Source: Megaustenia siamemsis
Lineage: Eukaryota; Mollusca; Gastropoda; Stylommatophora; Ariophantidae
Reading direction: 5' to 3'
DNA length: 64,000 bases
Assembly (NCBI GenBank): GCA_032433765.1
Contig: JAVIAB010000059.1
Location: 61,960,678-62,024,677, forward strand
Shown one piece after another: positions 35,573 to 48,200 of this stretch. The position numbers were made by a program, and so were the translations under genes. Each line of letters opens with the position of its first letter. Position 1 is the first letter of the stretch. A model generated the notes under the pieces. That model was not told the DNA's origin, searched no databases, and saw only the letters and a program-made list of their open reading frames with translations.

Positions 35573-35775
35573 ACTATCTTTCGTTCGCCTGAAGTAATGT
35601 CTATATTTGCAATGTCGTTTCCTGTATAAATTTTACAGTCTTTTGTAATTCTTGCAATTGCCCATATAGTTTTGTCTGTAGTGTTGTATCTATGGGCCAA
35701 TGGATTTTCCTTAGTCTACTATATTCAGTGCAGTCTTGAAGTATGTGTTCAGCAGTCTGGAGCGCCTGTCCACAT
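35573..35775 (-). mobile_element. 3' fragment related to the full-length LINE
   Basis: The minus strand encodes QTAEHILQDCTEYSRLRKI, TTLQTKLYGQLQELQKTV and FIQETTLQI then stop, plus the same 3' UTR ('cttcaggcgaacgaaagata'). It is nearly identical to the end of the element at 29131. The break at its 5' side runs into a CA/CG microsatellite. Confidence 0.9.
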
Positions 35776-35779
35776 GTGC

Positions 35780-35832
35780 GCGTGCGCGCGCGCACACACA
35801 CACACACACGCACACACGCACACACGCACGCA
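35780..35832. repeat. (CG)n/(CA)n microsatellite
   Basis: Short alternating CG followed by (CA)n with CGCA interruptions. Confidence 0.95.
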
Positions 35833-36018
35833 CACATCCCCCGCACCCCAACCTGTGATGTCACAGCGGATAACGGACCACACTTTGAGAAACGCTTATC
35901 TAAAGTCATGTCATCGGATAAGACCACAGCTGTTGTTTTCTAGTTTCATTCTAGAAATGTTCTTGTCACATGTAAGACTGTCTATGGATCTCTAAGCTGC
36001 TCATTGAGAACAAGAATC

Positions 36019-36103
36019 ATGTCTTTAGTGTTAGCAATCGTTGTCTTACTCGCGGTGGAAATCCAGACGGTTTTGTTGGGCTTGGTCGTTGATGTTGAGA
36101 AAA
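36019..36103 (+). CDS. Lipase exon 1: signal peptide
   Basis: ATG is followed by a hydrophobic run [20 protein letters not shown], then GLVVDVEK. It ends before a good donor (AAA|GTAAGA) at 36104, leaving phase 1. This start was chosen because the frame gives a typical signal peptide and joins in phase to exon 2. The exact transcription start is not visible. Confidence 0.8.
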
Positions 36104-39100
36104 GTAAGAATCATTTACTATTATCGTTTTAGTTGACACAGAAGCCAATGTGGTGATCTGAATAGGACACTCGTCTTCTTATCAGGTGGTCTGAGTTCAA
36201 TTCCCAAATGTGACGATATTTATCCCCCCCCCTTTTTTTTCAAAAAAAAAAAAAAAGGAAGCTTCAGAGTTCGTCACAGTTTTTGAAAATGTGGGCTCTT
36301 AAATTATTTTGTGAAAGATTCGAGTGACTTGGCTTGATTCTGACCACACCAGTTATACATTTACCGATGCTTATGGAGCATTATAAATCTACCAAACCCC
36401 AAAGATCTCATCAGAACCTTTGGAGTAGGATACATGCTGCGTTGCTCACAACTTCTCTGCATTCTCTCCCTTAGTGTTCCAGTTACTGCAATGCCCCACA
36501 CATTGTTTATTGATTCTATCTTGTTCTTATACATATTCTTCGATTTATTAAAAAAAAATGATCTTCTCTTGTTCTTCCACTCATTCGTTGATATTATTTA
36601 TTGACCCTCACTTGCTCTCCCACGCAAACTTTTGATCATGTTTACTATCTGTGTTAATTAATCAAACATTTACGAATTGCTAGGGGATGCAGTCTGCTAC
36701 GGTCAACTCGGATGCTTCTCCAACGACCCGCCATTTACCAGCGACTACAGACCTGTGATGCCGGTTCCAGAATCGCCCGATAAAATTTTGTGAGTGTACC
36801 GTCTAACTGGGCTCTAAAGTACGCATGTTTTTGTTTGACAAAAAAATGCCATAAATACATATGATCATCAACATCATCATCATACCGGGCCTGCTGGCGT
36901 AGGTGATCATGTCTCTTCACGACTTTCGATCTCGACAGTTATTTATCATTCTGTTGTTGACCTTCTGCCAAGCCATTCTCTTAAGCTGTCTAGTATTTTT
37001 TTCTCTTCGCTTCCCTCTATCTCTTTGTCCCTCAATTTTTCCGGTTGTTACAATATATTCCAGTTGTTCTCTTCTCATTACATATGGCCAAAAAATGATG
37101 ATTGTATCTTCCTAATATTGGAAATTAGCTCTCTTTTTGCTTTGACCTCTTTCAGAACATTTTCATTACTCTTCTTAGCTGTCCATGGTATTCTAAATAT
37201 TCTTCTGTAAAACCACATTTCTACAGACTCCAGTGATTTCCTTGTCTGTTGTCACATTGTCCATGATTCACATCCATATGTTAAGACTGGCTCTACATAA
37301 CATTTAAGAGCTCTTTTTCTTGTTTCTATTGTCAAAAATGGATTGCATAGTATCTTCCTCATTTTTTTGGAAAGCTGCTTTTGCCTGAGCCACTTTGCAT
37401 CTCACCTCTTTTGTACATCTTCTGTCTGAGGTTAACAAAGTTCCAAAATATTTAAATTCATTTACCTGTTTTAATATTGTTCCACTTGTCTTTATTTTGC
37501 ACAGAGGTGATGTCTTTTTCTTTGTTGTTACCATTACTTATGTCTTTTTGCTATTAAGAACGAGTCCTGTTTATTTTGCTTTCTTTCACTATAACGTCCA
37601 ACATTTCTTGTAACTCCTTTTCACTCTTAGCGATTAAAAGACTGTATCATCAACATACCTTAGATTATTTATATTATGACCTCCAATTGTTATTCCAGGC
37701 ATGCCCCTTATGGATCTTAAAATAATCTCACTATAAATATTAAACAAATCTGGTGACAGCACACAACCTTGTCTAACACTCTGTTTCATTTGTTGAAACA
37801 TTCCCAATTTGTTTCCAGTTCTTATGGCCGCTGTTTGTTGCCAGTACATGTTCTTTATTATTCTTAGATCTTTGCTGTCTACGTTTATGCTCTCTAAAAT
37901 TGTGATTATTTTTTGGTGCTTTACTTTGTCAAATGCTTTGGTATAATCTATGAAACATAGGTATAGATCTGTTTTCACCTCCATGGCTCTTTCTACTAAA
38001 GATCTTATGATATAAATGGCATTGCTTGTTCCTTTATCTCTAACAAAACCACACTGTTCATCACTAATTTCTAGACTGATTTTGTTTCGCATTCTAAAAC
38101 TATACATACGATAACTATAAGTTATTCAGATGAAAACTGCACCTTAGTTCCAACTTTATCAAATTACTTTTATCTTATGACGTGTCCAAACTTATTGTTA
38201 TAGTCAGTGCTTTTCTTTTATTATTATTATTTTTTTTCTAGTCGAAGAAAGTTTACTGGAACTTTCCCATCCCATAAAACGAGAAAATCGTAATAAACCA
38301 AGCCAAGCAAGCTCTGATTACGTATTTTATAACATCGTTGTCAACAATAAAAACTTGAAGGAATTGAGAAGTATCCTCAAGGAATTAATAGAGCGATATT
38401 CTCTAGGAAGGAATAGAGAGGTATTTTCTAGGGATGTATAGAGAAGTATTCTCTGGAAAGGAATAGAGAGGTATTCTTAGGGAAGGAATGGAGAGGTATT
38501 CTATATTACTTCCTAGAGAGGTATCCTCTAGAAAAGAATAGAGAGGTATTCTCTGGGAAGGAATAGAGAGGTATCCTCTAGGAAGAAATAGAAAGGTATC
38601 CTCTAGGAAGAAATAGAAAGGTATCCTCTAGGAAGGAAAAGAGATGTATTATCAGGAAAGGAATAAAGATGTATTCTCTACATCAGAAATGAGTAGAGAA
38701 GTATTCTTTAGGAAGGAATAGAGAGTTATTCTCTGGAAAGGAATATAGAAGTATTCTTTGGGAAGAAATAGAGAGGTATTCCATATTCCTTCCTAGATAG
38801 GTATCCTCTAGGAAATAATAGAGAAGTATCCTCTATGAAGGAATAGAGAGGTATTCTCTAGGAAGGAATGGCTGCAAGGAAATGACCACCCCATTTTCAT
38901 GAAGCTGCGACTATTTAGTACAGTGAAGTTACTAACACTTTACTACTTGACACCATTGCTGTACAATTGTGTAAGGTGTCATGTTACGTCACACGGAGTA
39001 AAGGAAAGGCAGTGTTAGTGTCTATAACCTTGTTATAGAGCTAGACAAGGATCAGGGTGAAATTGTCAGTGCAACGCCTAACAGTTGCACAGCAAGGCAG

Positions 39101-39139
39101 AAGTAAACACAACTCCATCTTCAATAGTTCCGGAAGAAT

Positions 39140-39223
<84 letters not shown>

Positions 39224-42200
39224 GCAATCTATTTTTGACAATAGCAACAAGAAAAAGAGTTTTAAATGTTATGTAGAGCCAGTCTTAACATATGGATGTG
39301 AATCGTGGACAATAGGACAACAGACAAGGAAATCACTGGAGTCTGTAGAAATGTGGTTTTACAGAAGAATGTTAAGAATACCATGGACAGCTAAGAAGAG
39401 TAATAAAAATATTCTGAAAGAGGCCAAAGCAAAAAAGAGAGCTAAATTCCAATATTAGGAAGAAACAATCATATTTTTTTGGCCATGTAATGAGAAGTGA
39501 ACAACTGAAATATATTGTAACAACTGGGAAGATTGAGGGACGAAGAGATAGACGGAAACAAAGAGAAAAAATACAAGGCAGCTTAAGATAATGGCTTGGC
39601 AGAAGGTCAGCAACACAAATGATAAATAACTGTCAAGATCGAAAGTTGTGGAAAGACATGATCACCTACGCCACACACTCAGGTTACCATTTCCTTTTCA
39701 TTTTGACCTCGGCCTGACACACAGGATAGACATTTTTATTTTCTTTAACATATTTCAATTATTTTTGTTTTGGATGTTTCCTTATTAGTTTTACTAACAT
39801 ATCCGTGTGTGTGGTTTTTTTGTTTGTTCCCGCTGAAGGCCTATTGGGCTGAAACGTCGTTTAATATGTGTCGTCCACTAATCACGTAAAGCTTCTAACA
39901 TACCATTTTTTCTATTTTTTAATTTTTCCTCACATTCATCTTGACTGCAGCTTCGCATTTTTATGCATTCATTTGCATTTCTTTGCCTTAACCCCTCACC
40001 TACGCCAGCAGGCCCGGTACTTGATGATGAAGATGATGATGATCTATAGTTTTGAATTCGCCAACTTTCACCTCTGGCGAAGTTTCTAGATCAAAATAGA
40101 GAAATGAATTTTGCATGTTAATCCGTTTTTCTCTGGCAGTTGTGTGTGCACAGGGGTCTCTCGCCGCACTGGCAGAATACTCCGTCTTCAGAGATACACT
40201 TATTTTTTTCTCCGTCGATGAGTAATTGGTGTTTCAAACCAGGTCTCGCTGAGAGAAATCACAAATTAAAATCCCAACTGGTGCAGCCGGGATTTGAACT
40301 CACAACCTCTCTAACTCGAGACCGGCGTCTTGCTTCGAAACCAACCACTTCCCCGTATATAGATATAAAACATAATAAAAATTACAATACTTTCGCTTAA
40401 TGCCAGTACACTGATTATATCTCACCTCTACCCCTTCTCTCTCTCCCTCAACCCTACCCGTAGAAGCTGGCTCTCGTGGCAAAGCCCTGTGTTGAGAAGA
40501 ACGGGTTCGATCCTGCTTCGGAACATCTATTGATCATCATCATCATTGAGTGCCGTCTCCGCTTCGAAGGTTCGCTACCATGGAGCGCCATTCCACTCTA
40601 TATTTTGCTTTGATGGTGCAGATTCTCATAGGTTGACTTGTCCATCTTTTGATGTTACGCGTCCATGTTAGTCTTGGTCTGCCTCTGCCTCTTTTACCTT
40701 GAGTTTTCCTTTCCAATATTACTTTTATTAGGCTGTTGTGTCTTTTAACATACCCCCAAAATTTCATTTGTCTTGTTCTAATTGTGTTTAGTAATTCTTT
40801 TTTTTATATTTTTAGTTGTTTTAAAACTTCATCGTTTCTTTTCTTTTCGACCATCTATTAATATTTTTTTTTGCTCTTCCCCTGAAATGATTCGTTGATC
40901 TATCACCTCGGAAGTTTCCCTCTATATTAATATTCATTTATTATTAATTGTCGCCTACCCACAGAACCACCTTCAGCCTCTACACTCGCCAGTCGCTGAC
41001 AACTGCCGAAGTCCTGGACGCCAGACATCCTGAATCTATGACATCAACATGGCATCATCTTAAAGCACGACCAAGTCAGTTTATCGTCCACGGATTTATC
41101 AATGATCCCAGCCTCAGTCCGTGGCTAAGGGTAACTCCATATTTGAAATATCGTTTCTCTCTACAAAGAGATTAATTGTGTAACAACAGTAAAATGTTAT
41201 AAAAAAAGACATAATGAAAAAATAGGTCATTTCCTCTTTGCAGAACGACTAAAGAAACCAACGTTTTGGCGCAAAAAGTAATTGACTGGGAAATATATGC
41301 AAGCAACAATTATTATCCAAAGTAAGGGCAAATGCTACTACTATTCCTGGTGTCTGTGTGGTTTAGTGTCTAGTGAACAGGCTACACATCGATGATAATT
41401 AATTTCTATTTGTATTAATATACAGTGCGCATGAGAGATCGAAAGTATTCATATTTCCGCAACTTAAGAAGTATTCATATTTTCACAACGTCAGAAGTAG
41501 ACATATTTTCACAACGTCAGAAGTAGTCATATTTCCACAACGTCAGAAGTAGTCATATTTCCACAACATAAGAAGTAATCATATTTCCACAACATAAGAA
41601 GTAGTCATATTTCTATAACATAAGAAGTAGTCATATTTCCACAACGTCAGAAGTAGTCATATTTCCACAACATAAGAAGTAGTCATATTTCTATAACATA
41701 AGAAGTAGTCATATTTCCACAACATAAGAAGTAGTCATATTTCCACAACATAAGAAGTAGTCATATTTCCACAACGTCAGAAGTAGTCATATTCCCACAT
41801 CATAAGAAGTAGTCACATTTCCACACCTCTAGAAGTAGCCATATTCCCACAACATAAGAAGTAGTCATATTCCCACAAAATGGGATATATTCATGTTTAT
41901 ACAACATAAGAAGTAGTCATATCCCCACAACATAAGAAATAGTAATATTCCCACAACATAAGAAGTAGTCATATTTCCACAACGTCAGAAGTAGTGATAT
42001 TTCCACAACATAAGAAGTAGTGATATTTCCACAACATAAAAAGTAGTCATATTCCCACAACATAAGAAGTAGTCATATTCCCACAACGTAAGAAGTAGTG
42101 ATATTTCCACAACATAAGAAGTAGTGATATTTCCACAACATAAAAAGTAGTCATATTCCCACAACATAAGAAGTAGTCATACTTGCACAACATAAGAAGT

Positions 42201-45200
42201 AGTCATATTCCCACAACATAAGAAGTAGTCATATTTCCACAACGTAAGAAGTAGTCATATTCCCACAACATAAGAAGTAGTCATATTCCCACAACATAAG
42301 AAGTAGTCATATTCCCACAACATAAGAAGTAGTCATATTCCCACAACATAAGAAGTTGTCATATTTCCACAACATAAGAAGTAGTCATATTCCCACAACA
42401 TAAGAAGTAGTCATATTTCCACAACATAAGAAGTAGTCATATCCCCACAACATAAGAAGTAGTCATATTCCCACAGCATTATATGTAGTCATATTTCCAC
42501 AACATAAGAAGTAGTCATATTTCCACAACATAAGAAGTAGTCATATTCCCACAGCATGAGATGTAGTCATATTTCCACAACATAAGAAGTAGTCATATTC
42601 CCACAACGTAAGAAGTAGTCATATTCCCACAACATGAGAAGTATACTCAGACATATAGTTGTGGAAATTATTTGCTAAGGCCAGTCAGCAAGGGAACATT
42701 TGCGGGCTATGTCAGCAAGGGGACATTTGCGGGCTATGTCAGCAAGGGGACATTTGCGGACTATAATCGGAACTATTCATTTTTTTTAAGTCGTCTAGAA
42801 TGTAGTTAAATTAGGACGTGCTGTGAGCTTTGAGGCTCTGAATGCAAAAGAGGATGCAACAGATGTCCGATGATATCGGTTATCAAGTGTCAGACCTTTG
42901 CACATGACCCATAATGTGTCAAGACAACGCCCCTGTTCTTGGCGAGCTTCTTAATTTCGGCATGTGAGTCGATGCCTGCTGTTGTTGACTCTTTCCTCTG
43001 TTCATTTTATTATTTCTCTACATTAGTCTATTTTTCTTTTACCCTCTGGTTCCCATTTGAGAATTTGCTTTGATGTTCTCTTGCCTCTCCTTATCTCATG
43101 ACAGATATATATATATATGTCCACATTTTCTTGATTTTAGATTATAATATTTGGATACCTCGTTGTTTATCTTTTTTCTCTACTAGCTTTGAATTCATTC
43201 CGTGGCACAAGAAATATAGAGGTATATATCTTCAAATGCATTGAAATGAATTTTGTTTCTTTAGTTATTTTCGAGCCCTCGCAAACATAAATGAGGAAGG
43301 ATAATACATTTGATTTATTTCAAAATCCTGAGCTCTGTTTTTGTTATCAGTATTCTTTGTTAGAAAGAATTCTTAAATGTTATGTAGAGCCAGTCTTAAC
43401 ATATGGATGCGAATCAGGGACAATAGGACAACAGACAAGAAAATCACTGGAGTGTGTAGAAATGTGGTTTCACAGAAGAATGTTGAGAGTACCATGGACA
43501 GCTAAGAAGAGTAATGAAGACGTTATGAGAGAGGTCAAAGCAAAAAGAGAGCTAATTTCCAATATTAGGAAGAAACAATCATCATTTTTTGGCCATGTAA
43601 TGAGAAGAAAACGACTGGAATATATTGTAACGACTGGAAAAATTGAGGGACGAAGAGATAGAGGGAAGCAAAGATAAAAAAAATAACAGACAGCTTAAGA
43701 GAATGGCTTGGCAGAAAGTCAACAACAGAAATGATAAATAGCTGCCGAGATCGAAAGTTGTGGAGAGACATGATCACCTACGCCAGTAGGCCCGGTACTT
43801 GATGATGATGATTCTTTGTTTGTTTCCATATTGAACAAGGGAAAGAGGGACTTTATCTCCCTCTTGATCTGTACAACTTCTGAAATATATGATATGATCT
43901 ACTTCTTTAACTTTTTTTCCATCCACATCCACACATATTTTGTTTCCAACAAAATTGGCCGAAGTGACAAGCGATCTAGACCAGCTCGATGTATTGTTCA
44001 AAGTGTACAACAACAAAAAAAACCCTCTAAAATTGAATATTTCATTGCAGTTTTATGAACATTTTTGCTGAAAGTTGTAACTCATGTCTTAAACAGGAGC
44101 TGAAAGATGAATTGTTGACACATGGCGATTATAACGTTGTCATTGTTGATTGGTCGCATGGCAACCTGCCGCCATATAACCAAGCATCAGCAAATGCTAG
44201 AGTCGTCGGTGCACAGATTTCTCTTGTGATCCAAACGCTCATTGTAAGTCACTGTCGCTGTGTCTTTAGTTTCAGAATAGCGAGATATTGAAATGGAGAA
44301 TAACTGTAGTGAGTTTTAGAAATGCTATGTGTTGCTCCGGGAATTCTTGTTTGGTTTGTTCTGCTTTTGCTTTGAAGCGTTGCAGGAGAAATTAGGGTAT
44401 TATTGCGGGGGAGAATTGAAAAAAAAAAAACAGAAAAAAAATGGTATGGTAAAGCTTTACGTGATTGGTAGAAGACACAGCTTTGATCGACGGTTCGGCT
44501 CAATAGCCCTTCAGCAGGAACAAACAAACAACACGCACACACACACATATATGTATAAGGTATAATTACGCTTATAGATGTATTGATTGTTTTTTTTTGT
44601 CGCTTCTATTTTAGATATGGCGGCGTTCTTTGGCGTATCTCGATGTTGTTAGGACAGAAATGGTTTGGTTCATGCATTAAAAAAAAAATCTGTCTATCCA
44701 AATGTTTCTCGGTCTCCCTCTTGCTCTCTGTCCTGATGTCTTGAGACAAAGCTTTTGATATTGTTTGGTCTTGTTTCATTCTTACAAAGTATCCAACCCA
44801 TTTAATTTGGTCGGGAATGCAAAGCAGAAATAAATAGAAGAAAAGAAATTGAAGAGATGCATCTTTTACAGTTTATATTATTTAGCCCTATTTATGGCAC
44901 ACTTCGTCTTCGGCAGGGTGCATGTATAAAGAAGACAAACAATGACATTTTGATTTAGCTGAAAATGGCAAAAGAATTATCTAACACAATTAAAACAAGA
45001 CAATAAAAAGTTTTAGAACATGTAAAGGGACACAGTAATCAACCAAAAGCCATCTTGGAATGGAAGGAACAAAGTAAACGCGACATAGGCAAACTAAGAC
45101 TAAAGCGGACCGATATCATCTAAAGATGGTTAGGTGAACCTATGAAAACATGTACTATCAAAACAGGAGATAGTGTAAAATGGCGCTCTTTGGCAGCCAC

Positions 45201-45259
45201 CCTTCGATGTGCAGGCGGCACGATGAATAGATAGTCATCTCACACAAAAAAAAAACTGT

Positions 45260-45295
<36 letters not shown>

Positions 45296-48200
45296 GGAGT
45301 AGAGAAAGTCAATGATTTCATTAGGTCGACTGATATCATGAAAAAAAACCATGAAACGTAAATTCAATGTGTATGTTATCTTCTATCATTTTAATGGACA
45401 ACAACATGCTTTCTAATCCCATGCAAAGAACGCTACTGACATCGATGTGGGGGATGTTCACGTCATAGGTCACAGCCTGGGTTGTCACGTGGCCGGTTAC
45501 GCAGGTGAGAGGGTTCCAGGACTCGGCAGAATCACAGGTGGGTTCATTAAGTTAATGTTATTGAGTTATTGAGTTATTTGCGGGTCATCATCATTGCACT
45601 CCGAACATGTCCATAGGTGCTCAGATCCCCTCAGATGTTTCTTTAGTTACATTTAGTGACATTCTTTGGTATCTATTTTCAAAGTTTTTCATTTTGTTTT
45701 CTTGTGTCTGTGTTGACTTCCAGCTCTAGGCGCGTACGACATATTTATTTAAAAAATATAGATTTGTAAACAATTAAGTACTCTCACTTTTCTAGACTAC
45801 ATTTTCAAAATAAATGCTTGTTCAGCAGGAAATAATCATGAAAATTGATTTTGAAACACCCTTCAATCTATCAAATTAAAGCAAAGCTCTTCAGACCCTT
45901 TTTGCAGCATATGCCACAAACAAGGTCTACATCCGTCGCTAGTCTGAAACATTTTCTCTCTTTCTCTCCAGTGTAGGCAAGTATTCTTGAGTGTTTCCAT
46001 GACTTCTTTTGTCCATGTCTTCAGGGGCCTTCCTGGCTTTCTCTTTTAATGTGGGTTCCACAACAATGCCTGACTTGCTATGCAGGCATCAGGTGCATAG
46101 CGAATGCATCTCTTTGTTCTATTTTTTTTAGTGCATATCGAATGCATCTCTATGTTCTATTTTTTTTAGTGCATATCGAATGCATGTCTATGTTCTATTT
46201 TTTTTAGTGCATATCGAATGCATGTCTATGTTCTATTTTTTTTTTAGTGCATATCGAATGCATGTCTATGTTCTATTTTTTTTAGTGCATATCGAATGCA
46301 TGTCTATGTTCTTTTTTTTTTTTTAGCGCATATCGAATGCATGTCTATGTTCTATTTTCTTTTAAACAATTTATTTATTTTCAATAAACATTTTTTTTCT
46401 ATAAATTATTGATATTTATTGGCTCAGGCAAAAACAACTTTCCAAAAAATGAGGAAGATACGATACAATCCATTTGTGACAATAGAAACAAGAAAAAGAG
46501 TTCTTAAATGTTATGTAGAGCCAGTCTTAAAATATGTATGCGAATCATGGACAATAGGACAACAGACAAGAAAATCACTGGAGTCTGTAGAAATGTGGTT
46601 TTACAGAAGAATGTTGAGAATACCATGAACAGCTAAGAAGAGTAATGAAGATGTTCTGACTGAGAGAGGTCAAAGCAAAAAGAGCTAATTTCCAATATTA
46701 GGAAGAAACAATCATCATTTTTGGCCACGTAATGAGAAGAGAACAACTGGAATATATTGTAAAACCTGGAAAAATTGAGAGAAGAAGAGATAGAGGGAAG
46801 CAAAGAGAAAAAAATAGCAGACAGCTTAAGAGAATGGCTTGGCAGAAGGTCAACAACACAAATGATAAATAGCTGTCGAGATCGAAAGTTGCTGAGAGAC
46901 ATGATCACCTACGCCAGCAGGCCCGGTACTTGATGATTGATATTTAAAATAAAATGTTTAAAAGTGTGTTTATTTGGTGCCTAATGATTGTGGAACTGTG
47001 CAGCAAAACATTTGCACAGTTTAAGCTATGGCGGTATAGGTCGTATTATCTTTTCATGCGTCACCATTTTGATACTTTACAAGGTGTCTTCACTTGTCTT
47101 TGAAAGCAGAGACTGCAAGCATATAGAATGCAATAATTATTTGTGTTATAATAGAGATTTTGGCAATTTCTCTTAACAAACAAGGTGTCATCTGGAGTTC
47201 TCATTGGCTGGAGTTCTCGTCAGCTGGAGTTCTCATCATCTAGAGTTCTCACCGGCTGGATTTCTCATCGGCTGGAGATCTCATCATCTGGAGTTCTCAT
47301 CGGCTAGAGTTCTCGTCGGCTGGAGTTCTCATCATCTAGAGTTCTCACCGGCTGGATTTCTCATCGGTTGGAAATCTCACCGGCTGGAGTTCTCATCGGC
47401 TGGAGATCTCGTCTTCTGGAGTTCTCATCATCTAGAGTTCTCACCTGCTGGATTTCTCATCGGCTGGAGATCTCACCGGCTGGAGTTCTCGTCGGCTGGA
47501 GTTCTCACCGACTGGGGTTCTCGTCGGCTGGAGTTCTCATCGGCTAGAGTTATCATCGGCTGGAATTCTCATCTTCTAGAGTTCTCATCGGCTAGAGTTC
47601 TCATCGACTATAGTTCTCGTTTGCTAGAGTTCTCATTTGCTAGAGTTCTCATCGGCTAGAGTTCTCATCGGCTAGAGTTCTCATCTGCTAGAGTTCTCAT
47701 CGACTATAGTTCTCATCTGCTAGAGTTCTCATCGACTATAGTTCTCATCTGCTAGAGTTCTCATCGGCTAGAGTTCTCATCGGCTAGAGTTCTCATCGAC
47801 TATAGTTCTCATCTGCTAGAGTTCTCATCGGCTAGAGTTCTCATCGGCTAGAGTTCTCATCGACTATAGTTCTCGTTTGCTAGAGTTCTCATCGACTATA
47901 GTTCTCATCTGCTAGAGTTCTCATCGGCTAGAGTTCTCATCGACTAGAGTTCTCATCGACTATAGTTCTCATCGGCTAGAGTTCTCATCGACTATAGTTC
48001 TCGTTTGCTAGAGTTCTCATCGGCTAGAGTTCTCATCGACTATAGTTCTCATCTGCTAGAGTTCTCATCGACTATAGTTCTCATCTGCTAGAGTTCTCAT
48101 CGACTATAGTTCTCATCTGCTAGAGTTCTCATCGGCTAGAGTTCTCATCGACTATAGTTCTCATCTGCTAGAGTTCTCATCGACTATAGTTCTCATCGAC

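Larger units (their letters stand above)
27891..35897 (-). mobile_element. hAT-like transposon (ZBED type), broken by later insertions
   Basis: The left end CAGAGGTTCTC...CTCGGACC and right end (reverse complement AAGCGTTTCTC...GTGGTCCG) have the form of hAT terminal repeats. The flanks are atcttaag (27883-27890) and atctaaag (35898-35905), an 8-bp target duplication with one mismatch, the size expected for hAT. Inside, minus-strand pieces of a transposase appear at 34440-34213, 33282-33201 and 29119-28911. They are separated by a SINE, LINE A, a MITE and a full-length LINE. The element would be about 2.5 kb or less without the inserts. It is dead. Confidence 0.6.

Noticed and set aside
41432..42650. 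CRISPR-like regular array
   Set aside because: Units are contiguous with no unique spacers and the sequence is eukaryotic; it is a minisatellite.
44055..44096. Lipase exon 4 starting at ATG 44055
   Set aside because: It would break the phase with exon 3 and lengthen a conserved spacing; the acceptor at 44096 fits both.
47204..47659. 151-codon frame rich in Ser, Leu and His
   Set aside because: It lies wholly in the 16-bp minisatellite.
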